DNA of 64,000 nt from Welwitschia mirabilis (taxonomy: Eukaryota > Gnetophyta > Gnetopsida > Welwitschiales), in NCBI GenBank assembly GCA_051453625.1, contig JBOZIK010000001.1, forward strand, positions 185,079,320 to 185,143,319. Direction: 5' to 3'. Shown piece after piece: positions 12,261 to 24,438 of this stretch (positions are counted from its first letter, which is position 1; every line of letters starts with the position of its first letter). Position numbers and translations under genes: made by a program. The notes below the pieces were generated by a model. That model was not told the origin of the DNA. It made no database searches and was given only the letters and a program-made list of their open reading frames with translations.

Positions 12261-12639
12261 AGTCTCTTTAGTCTTCTATTATTCTTTAGGAGATCTACCA
12301 ATTTCCATTTTATTTTTTCTTTTTTCTCTTTTTTATGATAAAAGGAAATCTCTTTATTTTTCTATAAGTAATATTCCATTGAGCTATTTAGATACATTCT
12401 AAAATCTCATGGCATGATGTTCATCTTTTTTTATAACCAAGACTAGAAAGAAGAATTTAGAATTAGATATCCTTTCTACATTATGCTTGGTTACCCTTGA
12501 ATATTTTATTAGCTTCACTTTATTATATTTTTTCTCCTTATATTACTCATTTATTTTTGCTTGTAGCATATTTAGTTTACATCCCAATAGTAATCTTCAC
12601 TTATAATTCTCAAAGGAAGTGAATTTCCTTACTTCTTTT

Positions 12640-13515
12640 AAGATAAGAATCCATTAAATAATACATCCATGCTATTCAAAATCTTCTTGGTACTTAAACC
12701 TCACTACCTATCTCCTTTTGTGCCATATGCATAACCAATAATATGCACTTCCTAGACTTAACATCAAACACATATCTATATTTTGGGGACACAGAAATAT
12801 GTCATGCATCTAAATGATTTAAGATATTCATACGTATTCTAGTTATTAGTCCACATTTTTTTAAAGTTGTATCCTTCATAGAAATGAAGAACGTCTTATT
12901 TTCTAAATATCAGGATTGTCTTAGAATATCCATACAAAGTACCTTGCTATAATGTTTACTTCTCATTATGATTTTAACATATTTTAAAACTTTTTAATTA
13001 AATATTTTTATAATTCCATATTATGATTTATTTTTATAGAACTAAAAGATAGCTCTTAATTTCTTTACATCTAAAATATGAATTAAGTTACTTTAATGTT
13101 TACTTTCATTCATAAGATAATCTCAATCAATTTATTTTCTTACTATTACTCCTATTCATCTTTATGTTGAAATTATTGAATTTTTCAAATGCTTTAAATT
13201 TTAGCTTTAATGAATAAATTGATATTCTTTTGTCTTATTATTAGTAAATATGATTACGTACTTTATTCCATAGTGATTCTTCATAAGTAATATCTCATTA
13301 GTACTTTAAATTAAATTGAAGATGTTTTTGTTTCTTATTTTAATACTTAAATACATAATCCTACATTTCTTTTAATAGTATTAACAAAAATCCAATAGTG
13401 TCCTTTATATTTCTAAAGGAATTCTCATTTTAAGTAAATTTTAGAGGTTAAGCTCAATGATGTGGCTAAGTGTTATATGCCATAGCAAAGAAACCCCTTC
13501 ATTCCTATCAACATC
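12640..13515 (-). pseudogene. pol: Copia GAG-pre-integrase and integrase remnant
   Basis: The - strand carries 'LWHITLSHIIELNL' near 13435-13495 (family L-W-H-x-R-L-G-H), and a C-terminal block near 12690-12850 reading 'VSPKYRYVFDVKSRKCIL', 'HMAQKEIG' and, one frame on, 'KKILNSMDVLFN'; these match the end of copia integrase (F-G-C-x-x-Y, K-x-x-F-L-G-Y, R-D-V-x-F-x-E). The central D-D-E core between them is too mutated to read. Integrase would insert the element. Confidence 0.75.
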
Positions 13516-13889
13516 AAGATATGAATTTTTAATCACTATCTATCAAATAAATTTGTATTCAAAAGATTAAAAAGTAGGTTTTTTATCATTATTAAAGCAT
13601 GTTTTATATTTTTAAGCATTCATATGACTATGCTATATGTTATTATTTGAACATTCTAATATAAATAAAGTTTATTAGATTATGATTTCATGCTAAAATA
13701 CATACTTTTTTTATTTTCTAGAATGTATAAAAATAGGATATTTAAAGAGAAATGTTTCATAACTCTTTAAAATCCAAAATTAAAAAATTGTAATTAAACT
13801 TTAATAATATTATAAGAACATCTGTTAGATTATTTGAATCATCTTTATTAATTATGCTTACCTTAAATTAAGAAGATAGATCCTCATCA

Positions 13890-14650
13890 TTCTTCTACTT
13901 CAATTTATTATTCATGTTGAGTTTCCAACATTCATGTTTAAATTGCCCCTTTCCTATTGCAATAGAAGCACTTCTTATTTTTATACTATTTCTCTTTAGA
14001 TTTTTCTTTTAATTTACAGGTTTATCACCCACATCCTCTATTCATTATATGTCTAATGGTTAGTAAGATTTTTTTCATCTATAAAATTTTATATTATTTT
14101 CAATAGGATAAAAACACTATTTTTAACCCTTTTGTGTATGAAATATAGATTAGTATTATGTTTGGGCTTATATAATAATGAAATGACTTTAAATGAAAGA
14201 AATACTTGGTCTTACTTCTTTTTATATAATACAGTGCTTTATAAATGATAAGTAAACTCATATGAAATGTTTAAGTGATTAATAAAGGATATTCCTTCAT
14301 CTTAAATTCATATAGCTTCAACTTTAGGTATAAATTATTTGGGAGGAATCTTATCATGTATATATCCTTTAGTATGATTCATAGCATAGTATCTTAAACA
14401 CCCTTCACTATGTTAAACAACAACTAATATGAGAAAATAATAAGAATGATGCTTCATTACTTAAGTCTAAATCATTCCATTCTAAATATATTCTTCTTAT
14501 GAGTTATTTGGTTTTCCTAGTAATTACTTATGTAATCCTTATTAAATGAATAGATCTTAAACCTAAACTTAGAGAAGTTTAAGATTATTCTATTCTTAAA
14601 TTCTTCATCTTAAACGTTTCATTTATAAACTTTAAAACCAAATTCATTCT
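13890..14650 (-). pseudogene. gag: Copia gag remnant with frameshifted zinc knuckle
   Basis: On -, pieces resembling the N-terminal copia gag ('TFKMKNLRIE', family F-x-x-W-[KR]-x-[RK]-[MV]) lie near 14600, a middle block near 14200-14290 fits the UBN2-type region, and the zinc knuckle lies at 13928-13970. There 'CFYCNRKG' is in one frame and 'QFKHECWKLN' in the next after one extra G, giving C-x2-C-x4-Q-x4-C: the zinc-binding His is Gln. The RNA-binding capsid protein cannot be made. No start codon can be chosen. Confidence 0.72.
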
Positions 14651-15259
14651 TCAAGATTAAATATAATCATCCACGTATTTAAGACTAAATACTATTTTAG
14701 CATTTGATATTAAATTTACAAACTATCACATGTTTTAGTGATTAAATGAAAGAATCAAAGAAAATCAAAGTAGAAACAAATGTAGAGAAACAATAAAAAT
14801 GAAAAATAACATCCAAGAATTTGATGTGGTTTACTTATTTTTATACTATGCTTAATGAAGGTTTAACTTGATCTTAAAAACGAAATATACAAGACTGATC
14901 TACTATCCTTACCATGGTAGTTGAATAGTGATTAATAAATAAGGAAATAAATCTTTTGAATTACAAAAGAATAAAAAAATACCTCAAAAACTAATGTAAA
15001 AATGACACAATTCCATAAAAATAGTATCATCTCTTAGTAAGTATCATCAAAACCATTTGTTCATGAACATCCTTTAATCACATATGATAATGTCGAAATA
15101 GAAGGAAGTGATATCTAGAGATGTGTTCTTCAACATAGAACAATCCCTATTTCATAGTTTTGTAATAAAGAACCATAGTTTATCCACCTCATTCAAAATG
15201 AAGCTAGATGAGCTATAGATAAAAGATAAAATGGAGGGTAAAAAAAGATAAAGAATACA
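14651..15259. other. Boundary stretch between copia and LINE
   Basis: No coding motif. On - this lies upstream of the copia gag, so a leader or 5' LTR would be expected; at 14790-14850 there is wording ('TTTGATGTGGTTTACTT') like the plant retrotransposon LTR segment seen also near 24615, but no partner LTR was found. The LINE 5' end is somewhere near 15250. Confidence 0.35.
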
Positions 15260-16120
15260 AAGGTAGAAAGCTATAAGATAAAGTTTTTAAAGTTTGAGAA
15301 GTAGTTCAAGGATTTTCACAAGGGAGCGTCCACCAGTTGTGGCAATCTATATTATGGTGTGCATTTGAATACTTCAAAAAGCTCATCTATAGGGCTACTC
15401 TTTGTCTTACATGTTGGGTGAAAAAAGTGCAATTAGTATGGAGTAAGTATCTTAGTCATTATAACGATATACCCTAGTCTCTTTAGTTCTTAAATAAGTA
15501 TGTTCAAAATCTAAGTTGAACTTTGTTTTTATCTTTGGGATTATTTGTTTCTATTGGGCCTTACCTAAGGATAGATATGATAAGGTTGTGAGTAAATTTA
15601 ACATGGAGATTCTCTATTGAAGTTTTACCACTATTTAAAGATATCTTACTCTTCTATTTCCTATCATACCTAGATAGGAATAAAGTTTGGAAAAGTGTCT
15701 TTAGTTCTTTGCTACCCTATGATCTAAACCTCTTCAACAATATCCCAATTTGGTATAGAATTCTTAAATTTTTGACAAAATTTTTGAATTAGCCATTATT
15801 AAAAGAAATCTCTAAAAATTTCAAAAAAATAATTAAGATTAATAAGACCATGATGAAGGTATCCCATTTCATCTTGGTAAGATTCTACATGTTGACTAAA
15901 TTTGTTAACACAAAAAGAATCAAGTAGATCTAGTTTCAATTAAAATAAGGGCTCAAAACCCTTTCCCTTGTAAGTTTTATGATAGCTGGGAATACTTATA
16001 GAGATTCTATAATTTGAAAAAGAGTAAACACTCATTTTGTAATACAGAAGGGCATAATGAAAAAGATTATAAGAAGAAAACTTCAAGTTAAAAATGAATG
16101 CTATACTAAATAGAAAAAAG
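15260..16120 (+). pseudogene. LINE ORF1 remnant (DUF4283-like, zinc knuckle)
   Basis: ORF1 of plant L1-type LINEs binds element RNA. The + strand shows broken pieces of a DUF4283-type domain: 'KVQLVWSKYLSHYNDI' near 15425-15470, a 'DRYDKV' block near 15570, 'YDLNLFNNI' near 15720, and 'KNFKKIIKINKTMMKVSHFI' near 15815-15870. A zinc knuckle follows near 16030-16075, reading 'FCNTEGHNEKDYKKK': the second Cys and the His remain, the last Cys is Tyr and the first is lost. Stops and frameshifts are dense; no start is assignable. Endonuclease follows downstream on the same strand. Confidence 0.68.
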
Positions 16121-17330
16121 GATAGATAAAGAAGCAAAACTTTCAAGGGTCAGTAGTAAATAGTGCCATGAGATTTCAATCATTAAGGCTATAAAAAAAT
16201 GTGGCTTTTTAAGATGAAAAGATAAGTAACTTAGGGAAGTATATGGATAATTCCCCAAGATCTCCTCAAAAGACAAAAAATGCTTCATCTTATAAAAAAT
16301 TCCAATAAAAATCCTGTCAAAAATATTTATGAAGATAAATTTCATCTCCCAATCAAAGGGTATCACTTACACAATACCAGAGGTAAGCCCACTAGCTAAG
16401 AAAAAAGAAATAAAAAACCAAATTAAATTTGATACATAAATCCTAAGAAATGCTAAAGACCATGATTGAAAAATACAAAAGCCATGAAAAAAACTATGAT
16501 GAATATATTATCATGAAATATGAAGGGGATGAATACCTCCTATAAAGGTAAATCCCTACTACATATCCTAAAGTAATGAAATATTGATTTATTATGTATC
16601 TAAGAAACTAAGCTTTTAGACTCAGAGAAGTGATTTTTTTTCCTTAAAACTAGAAGGATACATATGTAAAAAACATAAGAAGAGTTAGGAGTTATTATAT
16701 CAAGTAGAGTCCCATTTAAGATTATGAATTTAGATAGATGATATATAATTGTAAGTCTAGGAGACATAAACATTAACAACCTACATAATTTACAAAAGCA
16801 TAAGGATTGAATAGCCTTAATTATAAGATATTAATAGATAAATTTTAAAATAGAAAAGGGATTCTAATATGGGACTTTAATCAAGTCTACATCATTTAAA
16901 AAACTAAGGAAGCAAATCTCAGAAAAACAAATAGGTAGAGAAATACCTAAATATTACCCAAAATAATAACCTGCATGATTTAAAATTAGTGAATACCAAG
17001 TACACTTGGTCAAACAAGAAATAAGAAATACATAAAGTCTTAACTAGGATTAACAGAGCTTGGATTCTTAGTAGTGTTGATATATCTACTCCTTGCATTT
17101 TATATGATTCTCAATAAATAGAATCAGTTCATGAATCCATTTTACTATAAATGGAGGTGCCTTTACCCTATTGGGGAAGATTTAAATTGGAATGATATTA
17201 GCTAGATAAAGAAGACATGAAACTTTTAGTCAACACTCTTTGGGAGTATTATAAGGATCATGACCTATGGAATTTTCTTCTAAGGAGTTTAACTAGTCTT
17301 AAAGGCTCTTTAAAAGAGGGGAAAAAGAAG
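16121..17330 (+). pseudogene. LINE endonuclease (AP-like) remnant
   Basis: The endonuclease would nick target DNA for target-primed reverse transcription. At 16601-16612 the motif Q-E-T-K appears as stop-E-T-K (CAA changed to TAA). 'WDFNQV' at about 16862-16880 is G-D-F-N with Gly to Trp, and 'LHDLKLVNTKYTWSNK' at about 16972-17020 (one base corrected by eye) matches the conserved [FY]-T-W-[ST]-[NR] block. 'INRAWI' near 17050 matches L-D-R-x-W. The first ~450 bp are an ORF1-ORF2 linker with no motif. The final S-D-H block is not clear. Confidence 0.75.
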
Positions 17331-17831
17331 GGAAGATGGTTTTTTAGATATAGGAGCATGTAGCTATACAATCAACTAAGTGACATTTAAAAAGAATATG
17401 AATTAGGTCCTATAAAGGAAAATAATTATATGAAAATCCTTAGACCCTTTCATTACTTATATAAAGACAAGGAGTCTTACTAGTAGGAAAGATAAAAAAC
17501 TAAATGGCTTAGGAAGGAAGAAAGATATACAAATTTTTCTTTTAATAAGCAAACCATTAGGCATAAGCTAATTATATTAGAATAAGGATGTAGTGAAGTG
17601 GGAGGGCTTAACACAGTTGTAGTAGAAATGAAAATTGAAAAATATTATGTTAGATTACTTCTGAGACCTCTAAACTAAAATAATCATTATCATAAAGATT
17701 TTAATATTCATAAAGTTATTAATTTAGAATACTAGAATCACCTTCTAAAATCTTTTTTTGTATCTAAAATAGAAATCTTAATCTATAGTATGAATAATAA
17801 TAAAAGATTGGGTCCAAATGGATGGTGAATA
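17331..17831 (+). pseudogene. LINE reverse transcriptase, first piece (split by Tekay A)
   Basis: Follows the endonuclease on +. Near 17785-17825 the frame reads 'SMNNNKRLGPNGW', matching the start of LINE RT (K-[AS]-P-G-P-D-G-[FW], here Asp to Asn). The LTR of Tekay A begins at 17832, right after this motif. The continuing RT sequence is found at 38156, 20 kb away. Confidence 0.78.
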
Positions 17832-19184
17832 TGTCATATCCCATATCTTGTAAATCTTAATTACTTAGATATTGAGAATATTAAGATTTTAATCAGATGA
17901 TAAATTACTCTTCTTTAAAGGCCTTATTAAAATAAGATGGCATTTTAAATTAATCTTAGTTTATAATTTTCATAATTCACCATAAAAATAATAATACTTA
18001 TGTTAGAAGATCTTTTTGAGAAAAGATATTCAAACATCTAAAACTAAATAATTCCATTATATAAGGAATTAAAATTACATGATAAAACTAACAAATTGGA
18101 AACTTCAAGAGGACATAATCATATATTTTACATCTTATTCACTCATGTAAATTCTTGGTAAATGTGATAGGTATACTATATTATGAATAGACATTCTCTT
18201 CCTTATGTCATGTTATCGATAGATTTTATACATTATGAAATAAATGAGCATGTGAATAAGTACATCCACTCCTACCTAAAACCAAGAATGACAAATGATG
18301 AGATTTAATTTATCATGACTTTTATGTTCTTGATATTTATAAGGGCACTTCATTCATAGCCTATTTATTATTTTGTTCATTGGAATTAAATAGTTTGTCT
18401 CCTTATTCTACATGAAAATTTTGAGATTTGTAGATTTATTTTTTTGATGCATATCTTAGATGAATTAAACTTACTTATGAGCCTATGAAGGATTAAGAAG
18501 AAGCTAGGATAAGGGAATGATGCATCTAATTCACTTTACTAGTTAAAGCAAGAAGATTACTCATCCTAGTTAGGTGCATGATCCATAAATATAATCTATT
18601 TTTGTAATTTAATGTTACTTATTACCCATTCTACTTATCAATGCTAAATCATGTGATATTATCACTTGTATTAGAGGTATATTGAGGTGATATGTAAGCT
18701 TATGAAGTTAAGCCTAGTCATGTTTATATAGTTTAAAACCTAAAGTAAAACAAACTCATGTATGAAGGGTGGCCCAATATTGAGTTGAAATGCCATTAAT
18801 GGGAGTTGTAACCTCCTATTATATTGATTTGGTATTATCTTTAAACTTATTTATAAATTTTTATAATAATTTTACACATCCTAAACTATTTATAAGATAT
18901 CTTTCTTTGTAATGAAAAACTAGCAAGAAATGGAGAATAGAATCTTATGATATAGCTATTATTTATAAACCAAAATATTCTAGCAATTAATTTTAGATAA
19001 ATATACAATAACAATATGATTTGTTTTTTCTTAAAATACAAAAAAATGCTAATAAAGAAATAAGTAAAATTTGATGCTACGTTCTTTAGTCTCTACTAGG
19101 TAGTAATATTAAAGAGTTAAGGAAGAGAAAAAAGGAAAAAAAAAAATAATGCTTAATTAGGATAAGAACAAATAGGGTATTACA
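17832..19184 (+). repeat. 5' LTR of Tekay A, internally deleted
   Basis: Begins TGTCATATCCC and ends GGGTATTACA, imperfect inverted termini. It matches the 3' LTR closely from both ends, but at about 18655-18668 it skips what is 35430-37684 in the 3' LTR. The other three LTR copies in the window (3' A, B and the solo LTR) are all about 3.5-3.6 kb and keep this part, so it is a deletion here. The lost part includes the TATA-like region. Confidence 0.88.
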
Positions 19185-19186
19185 AA

Positions 19187-19204
19187 TTGATATCATAGCT
19201 ATAG
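19187..19204 (+). other. Primer binding site of Tekay A, tRNA-iMet type
   Basis: TTGATATCATAGCTATAG, three bases after the LTR end, is a decayed form of TGGTATCAGAGC, the site complementary to the 3' end of initiator tRNA-Met used by chromoviruses. Confidence 0.8.
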
Positions 19205-20180
19205 GTTAACTTAAATAATACTTACATTAAGCACCTATACATTTATAAGAATATAAATCCAATTTCATCTTTGACATCCTTTCTCCTTAATAATCATAAG
19301 TTAGTTGTAACCATAATAACTTTAATTTCTAATAGTTAATTTCTAATAATTATAAAGTTAGTTATATCCCTAATAATCTTACGAGTAAAATCAATTATAT
19401 CCTTAATAATACTAGATTCCAAAATAACTTTAACTCCTAGATATGCATGAATTTAATCATATCTCCTAATAGTTATGAATTTCATTATATTTATAATTTT
19501 CCTACTTCGTAAATATATACCAAATTGCATTCATGTTAACCCCAATAATTATAAATATTATACTAATAATAATCTTAGCTTCCTAATAATCCCAGAAGTT
19601 GATTATATTTGGGATAGTTTAAAAGTATTCATAAGGTTAATTATAACCCTAACTCTAGATGATCATTATGCTAATAATATTTATGATAATTCAAAATCCC
19701 CAAACAAACCAAAAAGGATGATGAGTTTAAGTCATTAAAAACTATATTACCTTAAATCTATAGATAATAATCACTTAGAAAAATTATAATTATCTTAATA
19801 AGTTAGGACAGTGAGCTCATATAATTCTTTAAAGAGATTAGACTTTTATGAGAAATAAAAATATATAAAATAATGCATTATAACTAGACACTCGTAGAAA
19901 TAATTATATCTCCCACTTACTCATCCTAAATTATATGATCACATAATATTGAAGTGAAAACCCATATTTATAACTTATAAATCTTATTTATTGAAAATGA
20001 AAAAAGGGATAAACTTGATTATGTACTTTAAATTAAAAATAAGGAGTAATCACATCATAATGACAACCATGTTCTTTCTAAAATAATAAAAATATTTATA
20101 AGATTAATAATATCCATTTTATTTCCAAATGTAATCTCATAAAAACTTTCAGATGCCCTGTCATCATCAACTCCATTGCA
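19205..20180 (+). other. Tekay A leader region
   Basis: A+T-rich with repeated 'CCTAATAATCTTA'-like short phrases (19290-19600) and no coding motif. An open stretch at 19475-19738 shows no domain and is probably untranslated leader. The part from about 19740 is present in reverse orientation in Tekay B at 59061-59569. Confidence 0.55.
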
Positions 20181-21230
20181 CTAAGTAATCAACATTAAAA
20201 AAATTAGGATAGTCAAGATCGTAATAATGGAAATCAACCCCCATTCAACCTTAGTTTAGAAGCATTGGTAAATACATTCATGCAATTCCTATCAAAAATA
20301 GTAAATCAAGGTTAAAACCCATAAGTAAATAAAGGTATCAATTAACTTAATAAAGTGTGTATGAAAAATTAATTCAAACTTTTATTAATCTAAATATACC
20401 AAATTTTAAAAGATATGGAGACCCTTCCAAAGCAAAAGCATAGCTAAGTAATGTTAAAAAGGTTATGTGTACCTTAGGATATTATGAATATGAAAAGATG
20501 TCTTTGGATATTTATATGTTATAAGGAGAACTTCATTTATGCTAGAAAATGAAAATGACCAAGTTCAAAGATCTAGAACTTTCATTGAAGAAATTTGAGT
20601 ACATCTTTAAGGAGAGGTACATTACCAAGTTCTATATTCATTAGAAGGTTATAGAATTCTATAATCTAACATAAGCCCATAATATGACCATAGCATCTCA
20701 TGAGTGCAAATTTTGTAGAATTATTAAGATATGAATCACATATACATCTAGATGAAGAAGCTAAAGTAAATTTATTTATTAATAATCTTCTTTCTTCTAT
20801 TACTATTAAATCCATGTTTTAACCTAAGAGTCTAGTAGAGGCTATAGAAAAGGCAAACATAGCAAAATAAAACTAGTAGAAATAATAGCAAATTAAGAAA
20901 ATAATTCCTCTATAGGGAAATATCCTTAAGGAAAATTAATTACAAATGTCTTACCAAAATAAGAATTACCACTTTAGCAAAAATAATATTAGTAGTAGTA
21001 ATAACAGAAACAGAAATTTTAATCAACTTGAGTAGACTCTATTTAAAATAAATTAGAATATTACTAGTTAAAGCTATGTAAGTAATCAACCTCAAAGATC
21101 TAAGTTCCAGTAAATTCCTAATCAGTATTAGTACTAGAACTTGTGTAATGGATATCAATGCTACTATTGTAAAGGAAATAGTAATGTAAAAGAATGTCTA
21201 TTTCATAATAAAGACCTTTCTAGATAATAA
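20181..21230 (+). pseudogene. gag: Tekay A gag remnant
   Basis: Capsid and nucleocapsid precursor. Readable blocks: 'NFKRYGDPSKAKA' near 20400-20440, 'LGYYEYEKMSLDIYML' near 20475-20520, 'KKFEYIFKERYI' near 20590-20625, 'VIEFYNLTQAHNMTIASHE' near 20650-20705 (one codon is a stop). These match the retrotransposon gag domain. The zinc knuckle at 21159-21197 reads C-YY-C-KGNS-N-VKE-C, so the zinc-binding His is Asn. The intervening part is Asn- and Ser-rich. Numerous stops; no start chosen. Confidence 0.85.
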
Positions 21231-21760
21231 TCAGTAAATCCTTGAGGATTAAAAAGTATTTTACAATTAATAGAATAACTTTGAGTAATAGTAGATAATC
21301 AAGGGGTACAATTTCAAAGCTCTATCATAAAAGGTAAGGCTTTATCTAATAATAAAGAAGTAATTATTTTATTTCATTTTGTAGTAACACATTATTTATA
21401 TCTTTTAAAATTATTACAAGAGAAAACTTATGTTGTTCTCTAATTGAGGGATGCAGAGATCTAGCAAACAGATCATTTTTAAAGTTAATCACCAAGTCCA
21501 AATCTGTAATTTATCCAGAAGTGGGGGATATTTTCAAATGCAACCAATTGTTATTGACTTATATCAAATGATATTAGTTTGGATATGAATTAATTAATGT
21601 ATAAGAGAGCAGTTATAAATTGTAAAAAGCATCTGATAAATCATGGTTAGATACTAATCTTTTAAGGTTATTACAAATCAGTAGTGGAGAATTTATTTAA
21701 CAAAAAGCATATAAAAAGTAAAATTAAGAAACTAATTATCATAAAGAAAGGAGAAACTTT
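21231..21760 (+). pseudogene. pro: Tekay A aspartic protease remnant
   Basis: Lies between the zinc knuckle and RT. 'GVQFQSSIIKGKAL' near 21305-21345 fits the segment just upstream of the chromovirus protease; the D-S-G-A active site itself is not readable near 21380-21420. The region around 21590-21700 resembles the segment that links protease and RT. Assigned largely by position. Confidence 0.6.
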
Positions 21761-22640
21761 AGTAAAGAATATACCAATAGTCTAAGAATATCTTGATGTA
21801 TTTACATTATAATTACAAAGAATGCCATCACTTTGAGAAGTTAGATCTTTAATTGAATTGATCTCAGGGATCCAACTAATTTCTAAGATATCATTTATAA
21901 TGTTTCCTATAGAAATAAAAAATTAAAAATTTAGCTCAAAAAGATACAAAAAAATATGGAACACTAAGATTGTGCATTTATTATAGATAGTTAAATCAAT
22001 TACAATTAAGAATAAGTATCCACTACTAAGAATAGATGATCTTCTTGATCAGCTCAAGGAAGTTAATATTTTTTTAAATGTTGATCTAAAATCTAAATAT
22101 CATCAAGTTGAAATTAAAGAAAAAGATATTCATAACATAGCATTTAAAACCCATTATGAGCATTATGAACTTAGTGTTATCAATTTTGGTTTAGCTAATG
22201 CCTAGGCAGTATTTATGAGTCTTATAAATTACATGTTTTAATCATGTCTTGATTATGTTTTAATAGTATTTATTGATGAAATCATCATTTATTCCAAAAC
22301 TTATGAAAAGAATGAGAAACACTTAAGAATATTATTATAAACTTTATAGAATCACTAATTATATGCTAACTTAAAAAAGTGTTCCCTTTGAAAGGAATTC
22401 ATTCAATTTCTAGGTCATTAATATCTAAGAAAAGTATATTAGTGGATTAAGATAAAGTTAGACCAATAATGAAATGGCCAATACCAAAAAACATTATAGA
22501 GCATAGAACCTTTCTTGGTCTTACTATGTACTATTATTTATACATCTTTAACTTTTCTAAGATATATTCTTCATTAACAAGCCTTTTAAATAAAAATAAA
22601 TATTTTTAATGGATAGAAAAATGTAACTAATAATTTGATT
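21761..22640 (+). pseudogene. pol: Tekay A reverse transcriptase remnant
   Basis: The upstream block reads 'EYLDVFTLxLQRMPSLREV' near 21785-21840, 'SLIELISGIQLISK' near 21845-21890 and 'FPIEIKN' near 21905, then about 25 residues are missing before the 'LR-x-C-x-D-Y' block near 21960. 'NKYPLLRIDDLLDQLKE' lies near 22010-22060 and 'VDLKSKYHQVEIKEKDI' near 22080-22130. The catalytic block at 22269-22280 is F-I-D-E instead of F-I-D-D. RT would make element cDNA; stops and the changed active site rule out function. Confidence 0.9.
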
Positions 22641-23150
22641 ATCCTAACAAATTCTTAATTACCATTCTAGTCTTAATAATACCAAATGATTCAAAGATTT
22701 TGTTAATTTATACTAATGCATCTACAGAAGGCTTAGAGTAGTGCTTGAACAAGATAAAAAGGTTAATAATCTATGGATCAAAACAACTTAAAAATCATAA
22801 AAGAAATTATCCTAGTTATGATGTTGAATTAGCTATAATAAGTTTTACTTTAACATTGTCAAAGATTATCTTTATGGTTTTAAGCTTTAAGTTTGAAAAA
22901 TTCATAATACTTTAAAATACATTTTTATGCAATTAAACTTAAAATTTAGAAAAAGAAGATGGATGAAATTTCTATGTGATTGTGATGTAGAGATTTTATA
23001 AATTGAAGATAAAGAAATAAGATTATAGATGCTCTTATTAGACAATATTATCTTAAAGTACTTATGAAAATTCAAAATCAAATTCCTACTATTATGTTAA
23101 ATTTGTGAAAAAGGATGAAAAAATAAAAAATTAAAGAACTGCCTAGAAAA
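22641..23150 (+). pseudogene. pol: Tekay A RNase H remnant
   Basis: Continues from RT. 'YTNASTEGLE' near 22710-22740 matches Y-[ST]-D-A-S-x-x-G-L-G with Asp to Asn, and 'GSKQLKNHKRNYPSYDVELA' in overlapping form near 22775-22835 matches the conserved [AG]-S-[RK]-Q-L-K-x-H-E-x-N-Y block. Stops are present. It would degrade RNA in the RNA:DNA hybrid. Confidence 0.85.
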
Positions 23151-24438
23151 ATTAATAGATTCACAGGATTTTAGTATTTATTCAAATGATATTATTAGAT
23201 ACAAGGAAATATGTTTGATTTCTAATATAGATGGAATTTGACATAAGCTAATGTTTAGATTTCATAATCCACCTATGAAGAATTAAAACATATGAAAACA
23301 TGAAAGAAAAATTTCGATTGTCAGAGATAGAAAAGGATATAGTAGAATTTATGTCAAGATACTTTGATTATCAATAAGTTAAAGTAGAATATACAAACCC
23401 AGTAGGATTAGTTTATCCTCATGATATTCTAGAATATAAATGGAATATAATATACGTATACTTTATTATAGGACTTTTAAAAATGCAAAGAATTAATAAC
23501 TCTATTATAATAAAAATTAATAGAGAAACTAGTCTAGCACATTTTATTTTAGTAAAATCTACTTATGATGCCAAGAACATAGCTAAATTATATATTTATA
23601 ATGTTGTTTAGGTGCATGACATGACTTTAGTAATTATCTCTAATAGAGATTCAAATTTTACTTCTAAGTCTTAGTAAGAATTACAAGTGGGTTTAGGAGC
23701 CAAGTTAAATTTGAATAGTATGTTTCACCCTCGAACAGATGATTAGCCTAAAATATTTGATCAAATTTTAAAATATCTTATCAGATCATGTGTTCTAGAT
23801 AATCCTAAGTGTTGGAAAGAGTACCTATTACTAGTAGAATTTTCATATAATAATAGTTATTAAAGTTTAATTTAAATGACCTTATTTGAACTCGTATATT
23901 GTAAAAAATGTATAGAACCCACTTCATGATTAGAATCTAAATAAAGATTGATAATGGAATCATAAATATAATAAGAAATAAAAAGTAAAATAAGGATAAC
24001 TAATGATAGAATTAAAATAGTAGTCAATAGATAAAATATGTACATTGACCATTGAAGAAGAGATCTTAAGTTCAAAATAGGTGATTATGTATTTCTTAAA
24101 ATTTTACTGATGAAATAAATAATGTGAGAAATTAAGATATAAAAATTAGCTCCTTAACTCATTAAACCATCTAAAACATTAGAAATATTAGCTATTGCAT
24201 GCAAGCTTTCTCTACCTCCTTAATTAATGCACATGCATAATGTTTTCCATCTAAGTCTACTAAGAAAGTATATTACAGATCTTTCTCATGTATTAAGTTA
24301 ATCTCATATTTAACTGAAACTAGATTTTTTAACTATAAAAAAGCCAAAATCAGTGCTATATTAATGAACTATTAATTTATCAAATAAGGAGATCCATAAA
24401 GTGAAGATAAACTAGAGTAGTCATAGTCTTCATGAAGC
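23151..24438 (+). pseudogene. pol: Tekay A integrase remnant, split by copia B
   Basis: Readable blocks: 'INRETSLAHFILVKSTYDAKNIAKLY' in overlapping pieces near 23515-23600 (family V-D-R-L-T-K-S-A-H-F; the catalytic Asp is Asn), 'IISNRDSNFTS' near 23632-23665 (family S-D-R-D; Asp to Asn), 'MFHPRTDD' near 23720-23745, 'EFSYNNSYQS' near 23838-23866 and 'YITDLSHVL' near 24270-24297. The C-terminal chromodomain-type segment ends 'SSHSLHEA' at 24415-24438, where copia B begins; its continuation is at 34471. Confidence 0.9.

Larger units (their letters stand above)
10187..14650 (-). mobile_element. Highly decayed Ty1/copia element
   Basis: On the - strand, fragments appear in copia order: gag with a zinc knuckle (13890-14650), GAG-pre-integrase and integrase (12640-13515), then RT in two pieces (11860-12260 and 10187-10489). 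Integrase before RT is diagnostic of Ty1/copia. No LTR pair was recognised. The spacing between the RT pieces is over 1 kb too long, suggesting an insertion. Its wording differs from the SIRE-like copies further on, so it is a different lineage. Confidence 0.78.

Noticed and set aside
12220-12402. + strand open frame rich in Phe and Leu
   Set aside because: Antisense to the - strand copia RT remnant, low complexity, no domain.
15940-16366. Two overlapping - strand open frames, Phe- and Ser-rich
   Set aside because: Antisense to LINE ORF1 and linker; no supporting domain.
23872-24075. - strand open frame with a membrane-like composition
   Set aside because: Antisense shadow of Tekay A integrase; hydrophobicity comes from A+T richness.
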